Shown here piece by piece: positions 1-6,634 of a DNA stretch of 7,083 nt. Position numbers and translations under genes: made by a program. The notes beneath the pieces are model-generated. The model saw only the letters and a program-made list of their open reading frames with translations, made no database searches and had not been told where the DNA came from. The stretch comes from an uncultured Erythrobacter sp. (GTDB lineage Bacteria > Pseudomonadota > Alphaproteobacteria > Sphingomonadales > Sphingomonadaceae). The DNA lies in assembly GCA_947258465.1 (NCBI GenBank), contig CAMYIQ010000036.1, positions 1 through 7,083 of the forward strand, given 5' to 3'. Position 1 is the first letter of the stretch, and the number at the start of each line of letters is the position of its first letter.

Positions 1-350
1 ATGGAGGCGAAGGCCTGCGCCTCGTCGGCCGGGTTCATCGCGAGGCGCTGGAAGTTCTCGGCAAGACTGGCTTCGCGCACTTCGCTTTCCTCGCCTTCGA
101 TGACGAGGCAGGTGACCTCGTGGTTTTCGGACAAGGTGCCCTCGTCGGCCAGCGCCTGCAGCGCGGCGAGCCGACGACCGCCGGCCTCGACCTCGAACTT
201 GCCGCGCTTTCCTTTGCGCACGACGAGGTTCTGCAACAGGCCGCGCGCGGCAATGTCTGCCCGCAGCTGGAGGTCGGCCAGCACGTCGCTAGACTTGCGA
301 ACGTTGCGCGGGCTGGGAACGAGCTTCTTCAAGGGGATCGACTGGATCAT
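1..350 (-). CDS. ParB/RepB/Spo0J-type nuclease-fold protein, N-terminal part (3' end cut by window edge)
   Basis: The 116 visible residues form the N-terminal domain of a ParB-family protein, a CTP-binding switch that clamps onto DNA; plasmid relatives act in partition, regulation or element maintenance. Seen: an opening MIQSIPLKKLVPSPRNVRK, typical of the family's first strand; the CTP-binding box as GGRR at residues 57-60 (canonical GERR, so one glutamate is replaced); and ENFQR at 98-102 followed by NPADEA, the second signature (ENxQR...NPxEEA). The start ATG (348-350) has an AGGAGA ribosome-binding site at 357-362. The DNA-binding helix-turn-helix and C-terminal parts lie beyond the left edge. 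It lies 104 nt downstream of the methylase-helicase gene, same strand, with no strong terminator between, so it is probably cotranscribed. No ParA is visible, so a true partition role is unproven; an accessory ParB-like role is equally possible. The family call is firm, the function is not. Confidence 0.9.
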   Translation of the reverse strand, partial: MIQSIPLKKLVPSPRNVRKSSDVLADLQLRADIAARGLLQNLVVRKGKRGKFEVEAGGRRLAALQALADEGTLSENHEVTCLVIEGEESEVREASLAENFQRLAMNPADEAQAFAS

Positions 351-454
351 GGGTGTTCTCCTGATGGAATGAAGGCGCAGGTGAGGATCACGAGGCCCAC
401 AAGCCCAAAGGGCTCCCTCCACTCTCATTCTGAGATTGGGGTCTGCCCGAGGGA

Positions 455-3400
455 TCAGGCGGCAAGCGCGGGAAGAACGGACGAGGCTGCGGAGATTGGC
501 ACGAACAGCCGCGTGCGGTAACGGATGATCTCGGTGAAGCAGCCCTTGCCCTTGTACCAGTCGAGGCGATCCGGCGAGAAACCGGTCAGTTCAAGGCGCT
601 GTTCGCCGCCGACCAGCGAGCGCTTCACGGTGAGGGAATCGTGGCTCGCAAGGCCCAGCGGCTTGCCGCTGGCGATGACGAGCTCGCCGATCTGCTCAGC
701 CGATGGTCCGGCAACTCCGGAAAGACCAAAGGTCTCGGCGATTGCGGCGAGATCGATATCGAGCACTTCGCGGCCGATGATGGACTGGCCGTCCTCAGCA
801 ACAAGCCGGGTGACGCGGACATGATCGCCAGGCAGGCGCTTCCAGACCGGAAGCAGTAGACCGGTGGCAAGATGAACGCGCTCGGTCACCGGTGACTTGG
901 CCGCTTCCACTTCCTCGACCCGCCAGGCGCTGGTGAACGCAGTGACGAAAATTTCTTCCCAATGGCTTTCAGCGAGTGCCTCAAGCGTCCAGTTTGCGGA
1001 CTTGAGCGGCCGGAGCAGGCGCCGACGTTCGATCACGGCCCCGTCGTCGGCGATGAGACGCCGGGCCGGAACCGACAGTGCGACCTTGCCCGAGCGCGCA
1101 TTGCGCATCGGGATCGCGTGCGGGCTGCCAATCTCGTGCATCCGCACCAGGCGCTGCAACCGTAAAGGTCGAAGGTGCCTCGTCACTTCGAGCGAGACGA
1201 GACGGGTCTCGGCACCGGTCACGGGGTCTGTGCGCAGGAGCTCATCGGCGAGGGCCGTGAAGCGATCGACCCTCACGGTCTCCAGTCCCTGATCGAGCGT
1301 TCCGGCTTCACGCGCAGCTTCGATCCGCGCTTCGACGAGACCGAGATATTCATCGAATATGGCGTTCTGGAGCGCAATCGGCAGCGCTAGGATGCGGTTG
1401 AGCCAGCGCTGGATCGTGGGGAGATTGTCGGTCAGCCCGCCATCGGGGTTTTCGAGCCGGAGGCCGGTGCGCTCGACGAAGTTGCCAAAGGTGGTGGCTT
1501 CAAGCTTGCCGTCATAGAGCAGCTGGAACCAGCGGCTGAGCGCGTCGCGCGCATAGTCGCTTTCAAGATTGTCTGCCGGGTCGAACAGGTTCTGTCCGCC
1601 CGTCTGGCGCTGGCCGCGCGTAAGCGCGCCCAAAGCGTCGAGCCTTCGCGCAATAGTCGAGATGAACCGGCGCTCGCCCTTCACATCTGTGGTGACCGGG
1701 CGGAACAGCGGGGCCGAGGCCTGATTGGTGCGGTTGGTACGGCCGAGACCCTGGATGGCGTTGTCGGCGCGCCATCCCGGTTCAAGCAGGAAGTGAACCC
1801 GGCGCTGCTGGTTCCGGCAGCCAAGGTCGGCATGGTAGGATCGACCCGTGCCGCCTGCGTCCGAGAAGACCAGGATGCGCTTGGTGCCTTCCATGAAGCT
1901 TTGCGCTTCGGCGACATTGGCGCTGGGGCTACGCCGTTCGAGGCGCTGCTCACCATCGCGGCCCAGGACAAGCCTGCGGGTCCGGCCCGTGACCTCCGCC
2001 ACGGCGTCGGTTCCGAAATGTTCGATAATCGCATCGAGCGCAGTGGCGATGGGCGGCAGTGCGCAAAGTTGTTCGATCAGCGCATCGCGCGCAGCAATGG
2101 CGCGCGGGCAGAAAACGGGATTGCCCTCTCCGTCGCTCATCGCCTCGGAGCGAAGATTGCCGTCCTCGTCGGCGAAGACCTGCATCAATCGTATCGGGAA
2201 GCTCTTCGTAAGGTAGTCGATGACGTATTCACGCGGGGACAGATCGATATCGAGAGCTTCGCGTTCTTCCACGGTAAGGTCGGCAAGGCGCCGGTCGAGC
2301 ATGGCCTCGGCGGTCGAGACCAGCTGCACGACAACAGAATGCTCTTCGCCAAGCGCTGCTTCCATCGCGGGGATCAGGCTCGGCAATTTCATCGAAAGCA
2401 GGAGCTGGGAAAAGAAGCGCTGCTTGGTGCCCTCGAAGATCGACAGTGCTGCCGCTTTGGCGTTGCGATTGAGCGTATCGCCGCTGTCCTCGTCGATCAC
2501 GCGGGTTGCTTCGAGCGCAGCTTCGAGGTTGCGGTGAATGATCGCCCAGGCCTCGGCATAGGCGTCGTAGATCCGCACCTGCGCTTCGGTCAGGCTGTGC
2601 TCGAGGATTTCGTACTCGACCCCGGCGAAGGACAGCGCACGGGCGAGATAGAGACCCTGCGCCTTGAGGTCACGGGCGACAAGCTCCATCGCCGCGACGC
2701 CGCCGGCGCGGATCTCGGTCATGAATGCTTCGTGGGTCGGGAATGCGGTCTCGGGTCCCCAAAGGCCAAGCCGTGAGGTGTAGCCAAGGTTGGCGATATC
2801 CGAAGCGCCAGTGGCAGACGCATAGAGCACCCGGGCGCGCGGGAGATGGTTCTGCAGCCTGAGGCCCGCCATACCCTGTTCGGATCCTTTAACCTTGCCG
2901 CGGATTGAAGAGCTCACGAGCGCGTTGGCCATCGCATGGGCTTCGTCGAAAGCGATCACGCCGTCGAAACCCTCGCCCGCCCAGGCAAGGATCTGGTCGA
3001 GCCGCGTATCCTCTGCGCGCCCCGAGCGCAGCGTCGGGTAGGTGACGAAAAGGATGCCTTCGGACATCGTTACGGGCTGGCCGAGCTTCCAGCGCGAGAG
3101 CGGCTGGAGATCGAGCGGTAGTCCGCCAAGCGCTTCCCAGTCGCGGCGTGCATCTTCAAGCAGCGCCTCGTTCTTGGTGATCCAGACATGGCGACGCTCG
3201 CCGGCGAGCCAACGGTCCATAATGACCGCCGCGATCTGCCGTCCTTTGCCCGCTCCGGTCCCGTCGCCAAGGAAGAAGCCCTGGCGGTAGGAATGGCCAT
3301 CCTCGGACAGTTCCAGCGCAGTGCCTTCCTGGCTTACCTTGAAGCGACCCGGGAGGTCGCGCGCGAATGCCTGGGCAGCGTAGACCAGTGTCTCGCACTG

Positions 3401-4702
3401 AGCTTCGGATAAGAGGCCATCGGCCTGCCAGTTGGTGGGGAGACGTGGCCGCACTTCCGGCTGCGGAGCCGCGACCGAGCCCATCGCGACCGACTCCACG
3501 AGCGGGGTGGGATGAACCGGCGCGTCTTCAAACGCGATGCGGCTGGGCCGGTAAGGCAGGTAGATGCCTGCCTGTTCCGGCACAGGCGCGGGGTCGGCGA
3601 GGACCAAATAGGCAAGGTCGATCGCATTCGCGCTGGCTGCTGGTGTCGCGGCGAACGGCGCCACCGGCCGAACCGGCGCGCTTTGGGTCGAAGTCTTGCA
3701 AACGAGGCGCACTGGCTTGCCGACTGGCAGGCGATGGATGTTGGCGGATGTCTGCGCACGGGGCGGAAGCGCAGTGATAAGCTCGTGGAGCGCGATCAGG
3801 TCAGCAGTATCTCCAGTGATCGCGGGCGAAGCCGCAGTCGGCGTCTTGTCGAACACGACCAGTCGAACGGCGATCCCCGTCCCAGTCCGCCGAAACATCT
3901 GCTGCAGCCGGACGTCGAGGAACAGCGACGCTTCGTCATGTGCCTTGGCGAAAGTGGAAGCAGCGAAGCCATCGGGCATGATGGCGACTATCCTCGCGCC
4001 ATTGGCAACACCCCGGATCACACCGCGCAGGTGACGCAGGGCGGTCTCACCATCCTTTCCGCGTTCCTGGCTGCGGGCGAATGGCGGGTTCATCAACACG
4101 ACCGACGGAACAGGGCCGCGATGCAGGTCGGCGATCAGTTCCCCGTCTTGCGCGGTGATCGTGGCCGAAGGGAAGATGTGGCCCAGGCTGTCTCGTCTTG
4201 CCGGGTCGATCTCGTTGAGAACCAACGAGGCATTCTGGACGCTGCCCCATAGGGCAAGCGCACCATTGCCTGCTGATGGTTCGAGGAGTGTGTCGTGCGC
4301 GCCGACAGCTGCGGCCTTTGCCATGAGCCAGGCCAGCATCGGCGGGGTCGAGAACTGCTGCAATTCGACCTGTGCTTCGCTGCGCACATGCCGGGGCGGC
4401 AAGGCTGCTTCGAGCCAGTCGAACCGCGCTTCTGCTTCATGAACGTTGGTCGCCAGATCGATGCGCGAAGCTTCACGAAGCCAGAGCAGTGCGCCGATCT
4501 CGACCGCGTTGTTGTAGACGTCGATGGTCCAGGCGCTTCCCCAATCCATGACGCCGGTTTCCTCGGCGAACAGGTCGGAAATGTCGACGCGGGTTAGATG
4601 GCGTCTCGAGGCAAGAAGCGCGGCAACTCGGGTGCCGATGGCATAGGCCAGGGGCGTTGACGGCAACTGCCCGCCGGCGGGAAACAGGTCTGATTGAAAC
4701 AT
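455..4702 (-). CDS. N6-adenine-type DNA methyltransferase fused to strawberry-notch (SNO) family helicase, 1415 aa
   Basis: One intact frame encodes two enzymes. Residues about 110-285 are a Rossmann methyltransferase: SAM-binding motif I LEPSAGNGAL (140-149) and catalytic NPPF (205-208), the amino-methyltransferase signature. A Pro/Ala-rich linker runs to about residue 420. The superfamily 2 helicase follows: Walker A GDGTGAGKGR (479-488), DEAH (586-589), SAT (629-631), and a C-terminal lobe with SDAGGTGRSYHAD (947-959), NQQRRVHFLLEPGWRADNAI (964-983) and motif VI QGLGRTNRTNQ (984-994). The last blocks match strawberry-notch proteins (NQRRRVHI...PWSADKAIQQFGRTHRSNQ) rather than ordinary SNF2 or DEAD helicases. 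About 420 further residues have no motif I recognise. I chose the ATG at 4702 because AGGAGGAC lies 8 nt upstream; an in-frame ATG nine codons earlier lies ahead of that site. Related methylase-helicase fusions include phage P1 DarB, an antirestriction protein injected with phage DNA. Both active sites look intact. The substrate base, target sequence and role are not shown; no target-recognition domain is recognisable. Confidence 0.92.
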   Translation of the reverse strand: MFQSDLFPAGGQLPSTPLAYAIGTRVAALLASRRHLTRVDISDLFAEETGVMDWGSAWTIDVYNNAVEIGALLWLREASRIDLATNVHEAEARFDWLEAALPPRHVRSEAQVELQQFSTPPMLAWLMAKAAAVGAHDTLLEPSAGNGALALWGSVQNASLVLNEIDPARRDSLGHIFPSATITAQDGELIADLHRGPVPSVVLMNPPFARSQERGKDGETALRHLRGVIRGVANGARIVAIMPDGFAASTFAKAHDEASLFLDVRLQQMFRRTGTGIAVRLVVFDKTPTAASPAITGDTADLIALHELITALPPRAQTSANIHRLPVGKPVRLVCKTSTQSAPVRPVAPFAATPAASANAIDLAYLVLADPAPVPEQAGIYLPYRPSRIAFEDAPVHPTPLVESVAMGSVAAPQPEVRPRLPTNWQADGLLSEAQCETLVYAAQAFARDLPGRFKVSQEGTALELSEDGHSYRQGFFLGDGTGAGKGRQIAAVIMDRWLAGERRHVWITKNEALLEDARRDWEALGGLPLDLQPLSRWKLGQPVTMSEGILFVTYPTLRSGRAEDTRLDQILAWAGEGFDGVIAFDEAHAMANALVSSSIRGKVKGSEQGMAGLRLQNHLPRARVLYASATGASDIANLGYTSRLGLWGPETAFPTHEAFMTEIRAGGVAAMELVARDLKAQGLYLARALSFAGVEYEILEHSLTEAQVRIYDAYAEAWAIIHRNLEAALEATRVIDEDSGDTLNRNAKAAALSIFEGTKQRFFSQLLLSMKLPSLIPAMEAALGEEHSVVVQLVSTAEAMLDRRLADLTVEEREALDIDLSPREYVIDYLTKSFPIRLMQVFADEDGNLRSEAMSDGEGNPVFCPRAIAARDALIEQLCALPPIATALDAIIEHFGTDAVAEVTGRTRRLVLGRDGEQRLERRSPSANVAEAQSFMEGTKRILVFSDAGGTGRSYHADLGCRNQQRRVHFLLEPGWRADNAIQGLGRTNRTNQASAPLFRPVTTDVKGERRFISTIARRLDALGALTRGQRQTGGQNLFDPADNLESDYARDALSRWFQLLYDGKLEATTFGNFVERTGLRLENPDGGLTDNLPTIQRWLNRILALPIALQNAIFDEYLGLVEARIEAAREAGTLDQGLETVRVDRFTALADELLRTDPVTGAETRLVSLEVTRHLRPLRLQRLVRMHEIGSPHAIPMRNARSGKVALSVPARRLIADDGAVIERRRLLRPLKSANWTLEALAESHWEEIFVTAFTSAWRVEEVEAAKSPVTERVHLATGLLLPVWKRLPGDHVRVTRLVAEDGQSIIGREVLDIDLAAIAETFGLSGVAGPSAEQIGELVIASGKPLGLASHDSLTVKRSLVGGEQRLELTGFSPDRLDWYKGKGCFTEIIRYRTRLFVPISAASSVLPALAA

Positions 4703-4710
4703 GGCAATTC

Positions 4711-4718
4711 GTCCTCCT
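4711..4718 (-). promoter_or_regulatory. Shine-Dalgarno site that fixes the start of the methylase-helicase gene
   Basis: On the minus strand this reads AGGAGGAC, ending 8 nt before the ATG at 4702. It lies inside the longer frame that would begin at 4729, so it argues for the internal ATG. The surrounding block CCATCAGGAGGAC (4711-4723) recurs with one mismatch before the ParB-like gene as CCATCAGGAGAAC (355-367). Confidence 0.8.
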
Positions 4719-4756
4719 GATGGGGGCATCGGGACTCGCCCTCTGCCGGATCAGGA
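4715..4756 (-). promoter_or_regulatory. Possible leader hairpin partly covering the ribosome-binding site of the methylase-helicase gene
   Basis: In the minus-strand transcript TCCTGAT (4756-4750) can pair with ATCAGGA (4721-4715), a perfect 7-bp stem enclosing 28 nt. Within the loop GGG and CCC can form a small inner hairpin. The 3' arm of the stem contains the first four bases of the AGGAGG ribosome-binding site, so folding could lower initiation on this long gene. It sits in the 76-nt gap after the Toprim gene. The stem is short and may be chance; no ligand or factor is suggested by the sequence. Confidence 0.3.
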
Positions 4757-4778
4757 ATTCGAGAAGCCCTCTCTCCTC

Positions 4779-5693
4779 TTACTGTGCCGCTTTGCGGCGC
4801 AGCCATGCTGTCAGTTCATCGTTCCAGTCGGTGTCGATTGAGGAAGGCTTGCGAACGTGGATCGTCCGCCCTTCGCGGGCATAAGCGGCCAGGCCACGCG
4901 ACGCGGCCAGCTCGCCGCCAGCATCGTGATCGACGAAGAGGTGGAGTTCGGTCACGCTATCGGGCACGCTCACGAGGCCGAAACGCTCATTGCCCAAGGT
5001 AGCCCAGACCGGGATGCCGGTTAGTGCATAGGCCGACATCGCGCTCTCGATACCCTCGGCGAGGCCGAGCTTTTCGGAAGCCGGATCGAAGAGGCGGACA
5101 GCAGCTTCACCGAGCGCGCCAAGTGCGCGTTTCGGCTTTTCGAAAGCGGCCTTGCCTGAAGCCTCGGTAGACAGGAACGTGCGGTGGATGGCGATCGGGC
5201 CCTCATCGAGGCTGACTGCCGCGATCATGGCAGGCAGAAAGCGGGACCGTCCTTTCGGGCCAAGTGGCGTTCGCGGGTGAAAGCGAAGCGCCGGAGATGC
5301 GGCGAGGATGCCGCGACCTTCAAGATATTCCTTTGCCTTACTGGCACGCAGTGGCTGTGCATCGCGCCAGATCCTCAGCGCTGCCGCCGAGGGTGTGCGC
5401 GTTCTGGTCGGCTCGGGAAGATCAGTCGTCGTAGACCCTGAGAAAAGCGCAGGAGCCTCGAAGCCTTCACGCGCCAAAGCAGCCAGCACGCTCTGCTGAT
5501 CGCACCCCGCGAAACAATGGAATAGGATGGCCTTTTGGCCGAGCGACACACCGAGTGACGGCGTGCGGTCGTCATGCGCAGGGCAGCAAGCCATCCCCTT
5601 GGTGCCGGACCATTTGCCGCCTCGGCTTTCGCAGATCTTGCGGGCGGTGTCCTCGAGCGAGGAGCGTGGGAGGGTTGAAGTCGAAACAGGCAT
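4779..5693 (-). CDS. Toprim-domain, CHC2 zinc-ribbon primase-like protein, 304 aa
   Basis: This is a bacteriophage/plasmid-type primase-like protein, expected to make or support primers for DNA replication. Residues about 36-64 form a DnaG-like zinc ribbon: CPAH (37-40) followed by DDRTPSLGV, then FHCFAGC with Cys60 and Cys64. The last pair is spaced C-x3-C, as in many phage and plasmid members, whereas DnaG has C-x2-C. The C-terminal third is a Toprim domain: LAEGIESAMSA (211-221) supplies the acidic residue, FVDHDAGG (253-260) supplies the DxD metal pair (Asp255, Asp257), and DWND (289-292) closes the domain as is usual for the family. The middle (about 100-205) should be the linker region of the family and shows no motif I can name. 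There is no helicase domain, so a partner helicase is needed; the next gene encodes one. The ATG at 5693 has GGAG at 5699-5702, spaced 5 nt. It is first in the minus-strand row and 76 nt ahead of the methylase-helicase. Primase activity is inferred from family. Confidence 0.88.
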   Translation of the reverse strand: MPVSTSTLPRSSLEDTARKICESRGGKWSGTKGMACCPAHDDRTPSLGVSLGQKAILFHCFAGCDQQSVLAALAREGFEAPALFSGSTTTDLPEPTRTRTPSAAALRIWRDAQPLRASKAKEYLEGRGILAASPALRFHPRTPLGPKGRSRFLPAMIAAVSLDEGPIAIHRTFLSTEASGKAAFEKPKRALGALGEAAVRLFDPASEKLGLAEGIESAMSAYALTGIPVWATLGNERFGLVSVPDSVTELHLFVDHDAGGELAASRGLAAYAREGRTIHVRKPSSIDTDWNDELTAWLRRKAAQ

Positions 5694-5782
5694 ACTGGCT
5701 CCATCGCCGCATAATAGCCCCGTCCAAACGAGCGCCTCTCCTCTCGAATGAACCTGCAGAAGGCGCTTTCCTACACCTCAGT

Positions 5783-5797
5783 GTTCTACTTATGTTC
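5783..5797 (+). promoter_or_regulatory. LexA (SOS) box of the alphaproteobacterial type, GTTC-N7-GTTC
   Basis: The sequence GTTC-TACTTAT-GTTC is an exact match to the direct-repeat operator bound by LexA in alphaproteobacteria, with the AT-rich centre and a T on each outer side that good sites usually carry. It sits in the 138-nt spacer between two divergent genes. Its centre is about 42 nt upstream of the transglycosylase ATG and about 97 nt upstream of the Toprim ATG, so repression of either or both is possible. A weak -10-like TATGTT (5791-5796) overlaps the second half-site on the plus strand, which would suit LexA blocking the transglycosylase promoter, but the -35 (around 5767-5772) is poor. 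Chance expectation for this pattern in a spacer of this length is about 0.004 at even base composition. Confidence 0.65.
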
Positions 5798-5831
5798 TCG
5801 CACGAGTCGAAACAAGGCGAAAGGTAGTGCG

Positions 5832-6422
5832 ATGAGAATGTCCTTGGTGACCTGTGGGTGCGGTGCCTTTGCGATTGCGATCTCTGGATCTGCCTGCGCG
5901 CAGGAATTTCAGGTTTTCGACCATGAACTTAGCAAGGTTGAGGTTACAAGCGACCAAGGTCCCGGTGTCCACCCAACTGCGTTCTATCTCGGCAAGCCAG
6001 ATGGCGAACCGGATCATATCGATCGAAGCTTCAAGGAAGCCCTGTACGAGCCACTCATTCGGCAAGCAGAAGCGCGATACTCGCTCCCCCCTCGCCTCCT
6101 CCTGGCTCTGGTGTGGCAAGAATCTCGCTTCAATCCCATGGCAATCAGTCCGGCTGGCGCGGCGGGGCTCGCTCAACTCATGCCGGGAACCGCGAGGCAA
6201 CTTGGTGTCAGCAATCGCCACGATCCGGTTCAGAACATCGACGGTGGCGCGCGGTATCTGAAGCAGATGCTCGATCGCTTCGGCGCGATCCATCTCGCGC
6301 TGGCCGCTTACAACGCAGGCCCTGGCGCTGTGTCGCGAGCCGGCGGGATACCGAAAAATCGAGAAACACCTGGATATGTGAAGAGCGTTATCGCGCGATG
6401 GATGGCATACAGCTCGACATGA
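5832..6422 (+). CDS. Exported SLT-family lytic transglycosylase, 196 aa
   Basis: A soluble-type lytic transglycosylase domain that cleaves the MurNAc-GlcNAc bond of peptidoglycan in the periplasm. Seen: an N-terminal signal peptide with a hydrophobic stretch (about 11-20) and an AxA cleavage site, Ala-Cys-Ala before Gln24; catalytic Glu97 in VWQESRFNP; the glycan-groove motif GLAQLMPGTA (112-121); AAYNAGPGAV (158-167); and ETPGYVKSV (178-186). The family elements are present in the usual order and look intact. The start at 5832 has AAGG at 5821-5824, 7 nt upstream, and places the signal peptide at the very N terminus; an in-frame ATG at 5748 would put 28 extra, largely polar residues in front of it and would overlap the LexA box. 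A lipobox reading (GSAC) is poor because the -3 position is Gly. Small exported enzymes like this (VirB1/TrbN type) often accompany conjugation systems, opening the wall for the transfer channel. No transfer genes lie in this window, so that role is inference. The following small gene overlaps its stop by 4 nt. Confidence 0.9.
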   Translation: MRMSLVTCGCGAFAIAISGSACAQEFQVFDHELSKVEVTSDQGPGVHPTAFYLGKPDGEPDHIDRSFKEALYEPLIRQAEARYSLPPRLLLALVWQESRFNPMAISPAGAAGLAQLMPGTARQLGVSNRHDPVQNIDGGARYLKQMLDRFGAIHLALAAYNAGPGAVSRAGGIPKNRETPGYVKSVIARWMAYSST

Positions 6423-6616
6423 ATGCGAATCGGAAAAGGATCAGCGGACGGCTCGAGCACCTTCCTCGGGGAGCTGCAATTGTAACTGATGCAGGGGATC
6501 ACTGGGTTCTCGAGGGCTTTGAGCCGTCGAATGATGACTTCGGGTTTGAAGTCACCGCAGAGGGTGTTGTCGTCGGCCTTGATCGGCTGCGGGTAGATTG
6601 GCTGGGTGCCTGCTAG
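6419..6616 (+). CDS. Small protein, possibly DUF5818-like, 65 aa
   Basis: A 65-residue frame whose ATG overlaps the transglycosylase stop as ATGA, an arrangement typical of translational coupling. No separate ribosome-binding site is obvious, consistent with coupling. The product begins MNANRKRISGRLEHLPRG and ends with EGVVVGLDRLRVDWLG; the pattern of short beta strands with a closing EGxxxGxDRLxVxW(I/L) resembles the small DUF5818 proteins I associate with sphingomonads, which look like an OB- or SH3-like barrel. That match is from memory of the family pattern and is tentative. No signal peptide, membrane segment or catalytic motif is visible, so unlike its partner it should stay in the cytoplasm. 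An ATG seven codons earlier (6398) is also in frame but has no better ribosome-binding site. The opposite-strand frame here has no family features. Function unknown. Confidence 0.65.
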   Translation: MNANRKRISGRLEHLPRGAAIVTDAGDHWVLEGFEPSNDDFGFEVTAEGVVVGLDRLRVDWLGAC

Positions 6617-6634
6617 TCGAGAGTCGCTTGGCAA

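Noticed and set aside
402..414. AGCCC-AAA-GGGCT hairpin as a terminator after the methylase-helicase gene
   Set aside because: The stem is only 5 bp with a 3-nt loop and has no T tract in the direction of transcription.
1793..2776. A 327-codon open frame on the plus strand inside the methylase-helicase gene
   Set aside because: It lies wholly antisense to a gene with unambiguous helicase motifs, in high-GC DNA where opposite frames stay open by codon bias, and its translation shows no recognisable domain.
3512..4252. A 246-codon plus-strand open frame antisense to the methylase domain
   Set aside because: Same reason: a codon-bias shadow, rich in Arg and Gly without motifs, opposite the conserved NPPF region.
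4703..4729. An upstream ATG (4727-4729) as the start of the methylase-helicase
   Set aside because: It precedes the strong AGGAGGAC site, which is correctly spaced only for the ATG at 4702, and has no comparable site of its own.
5711..5716. TATTAT on the minus strand as the -10 box of the Toprim operon
   Set aside because: It matches five of six consensus bases, but no -35-like hexamer lies 16-18 nt upstream and it would leave only about a 10-nt leader; it cannot be told from chance.
5748..5831. An upstream ATG at 5748 as the start of the transglycosylase
   Set aside because: It would place 28 residues ahead of a clear signal peptide and run coding sequence through the LexA box; the ATG at 5832 has its own ribosome-binding site.
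5790..6293. A 167-codon minus-strand open frame over the transglycosylase
   Set aside because: It is antisense to a gene with a complete catalytic domain and signal peptide, has no recognisable motif, and begins inside that gene.
6308..6634. A 108-codon minus-strand open frame over the end of the transglycosylase and the small gene
   Set aside because: It lacks domain features and the plus-strand small frame is supported by the ATGA overlap and a family-like pattern.
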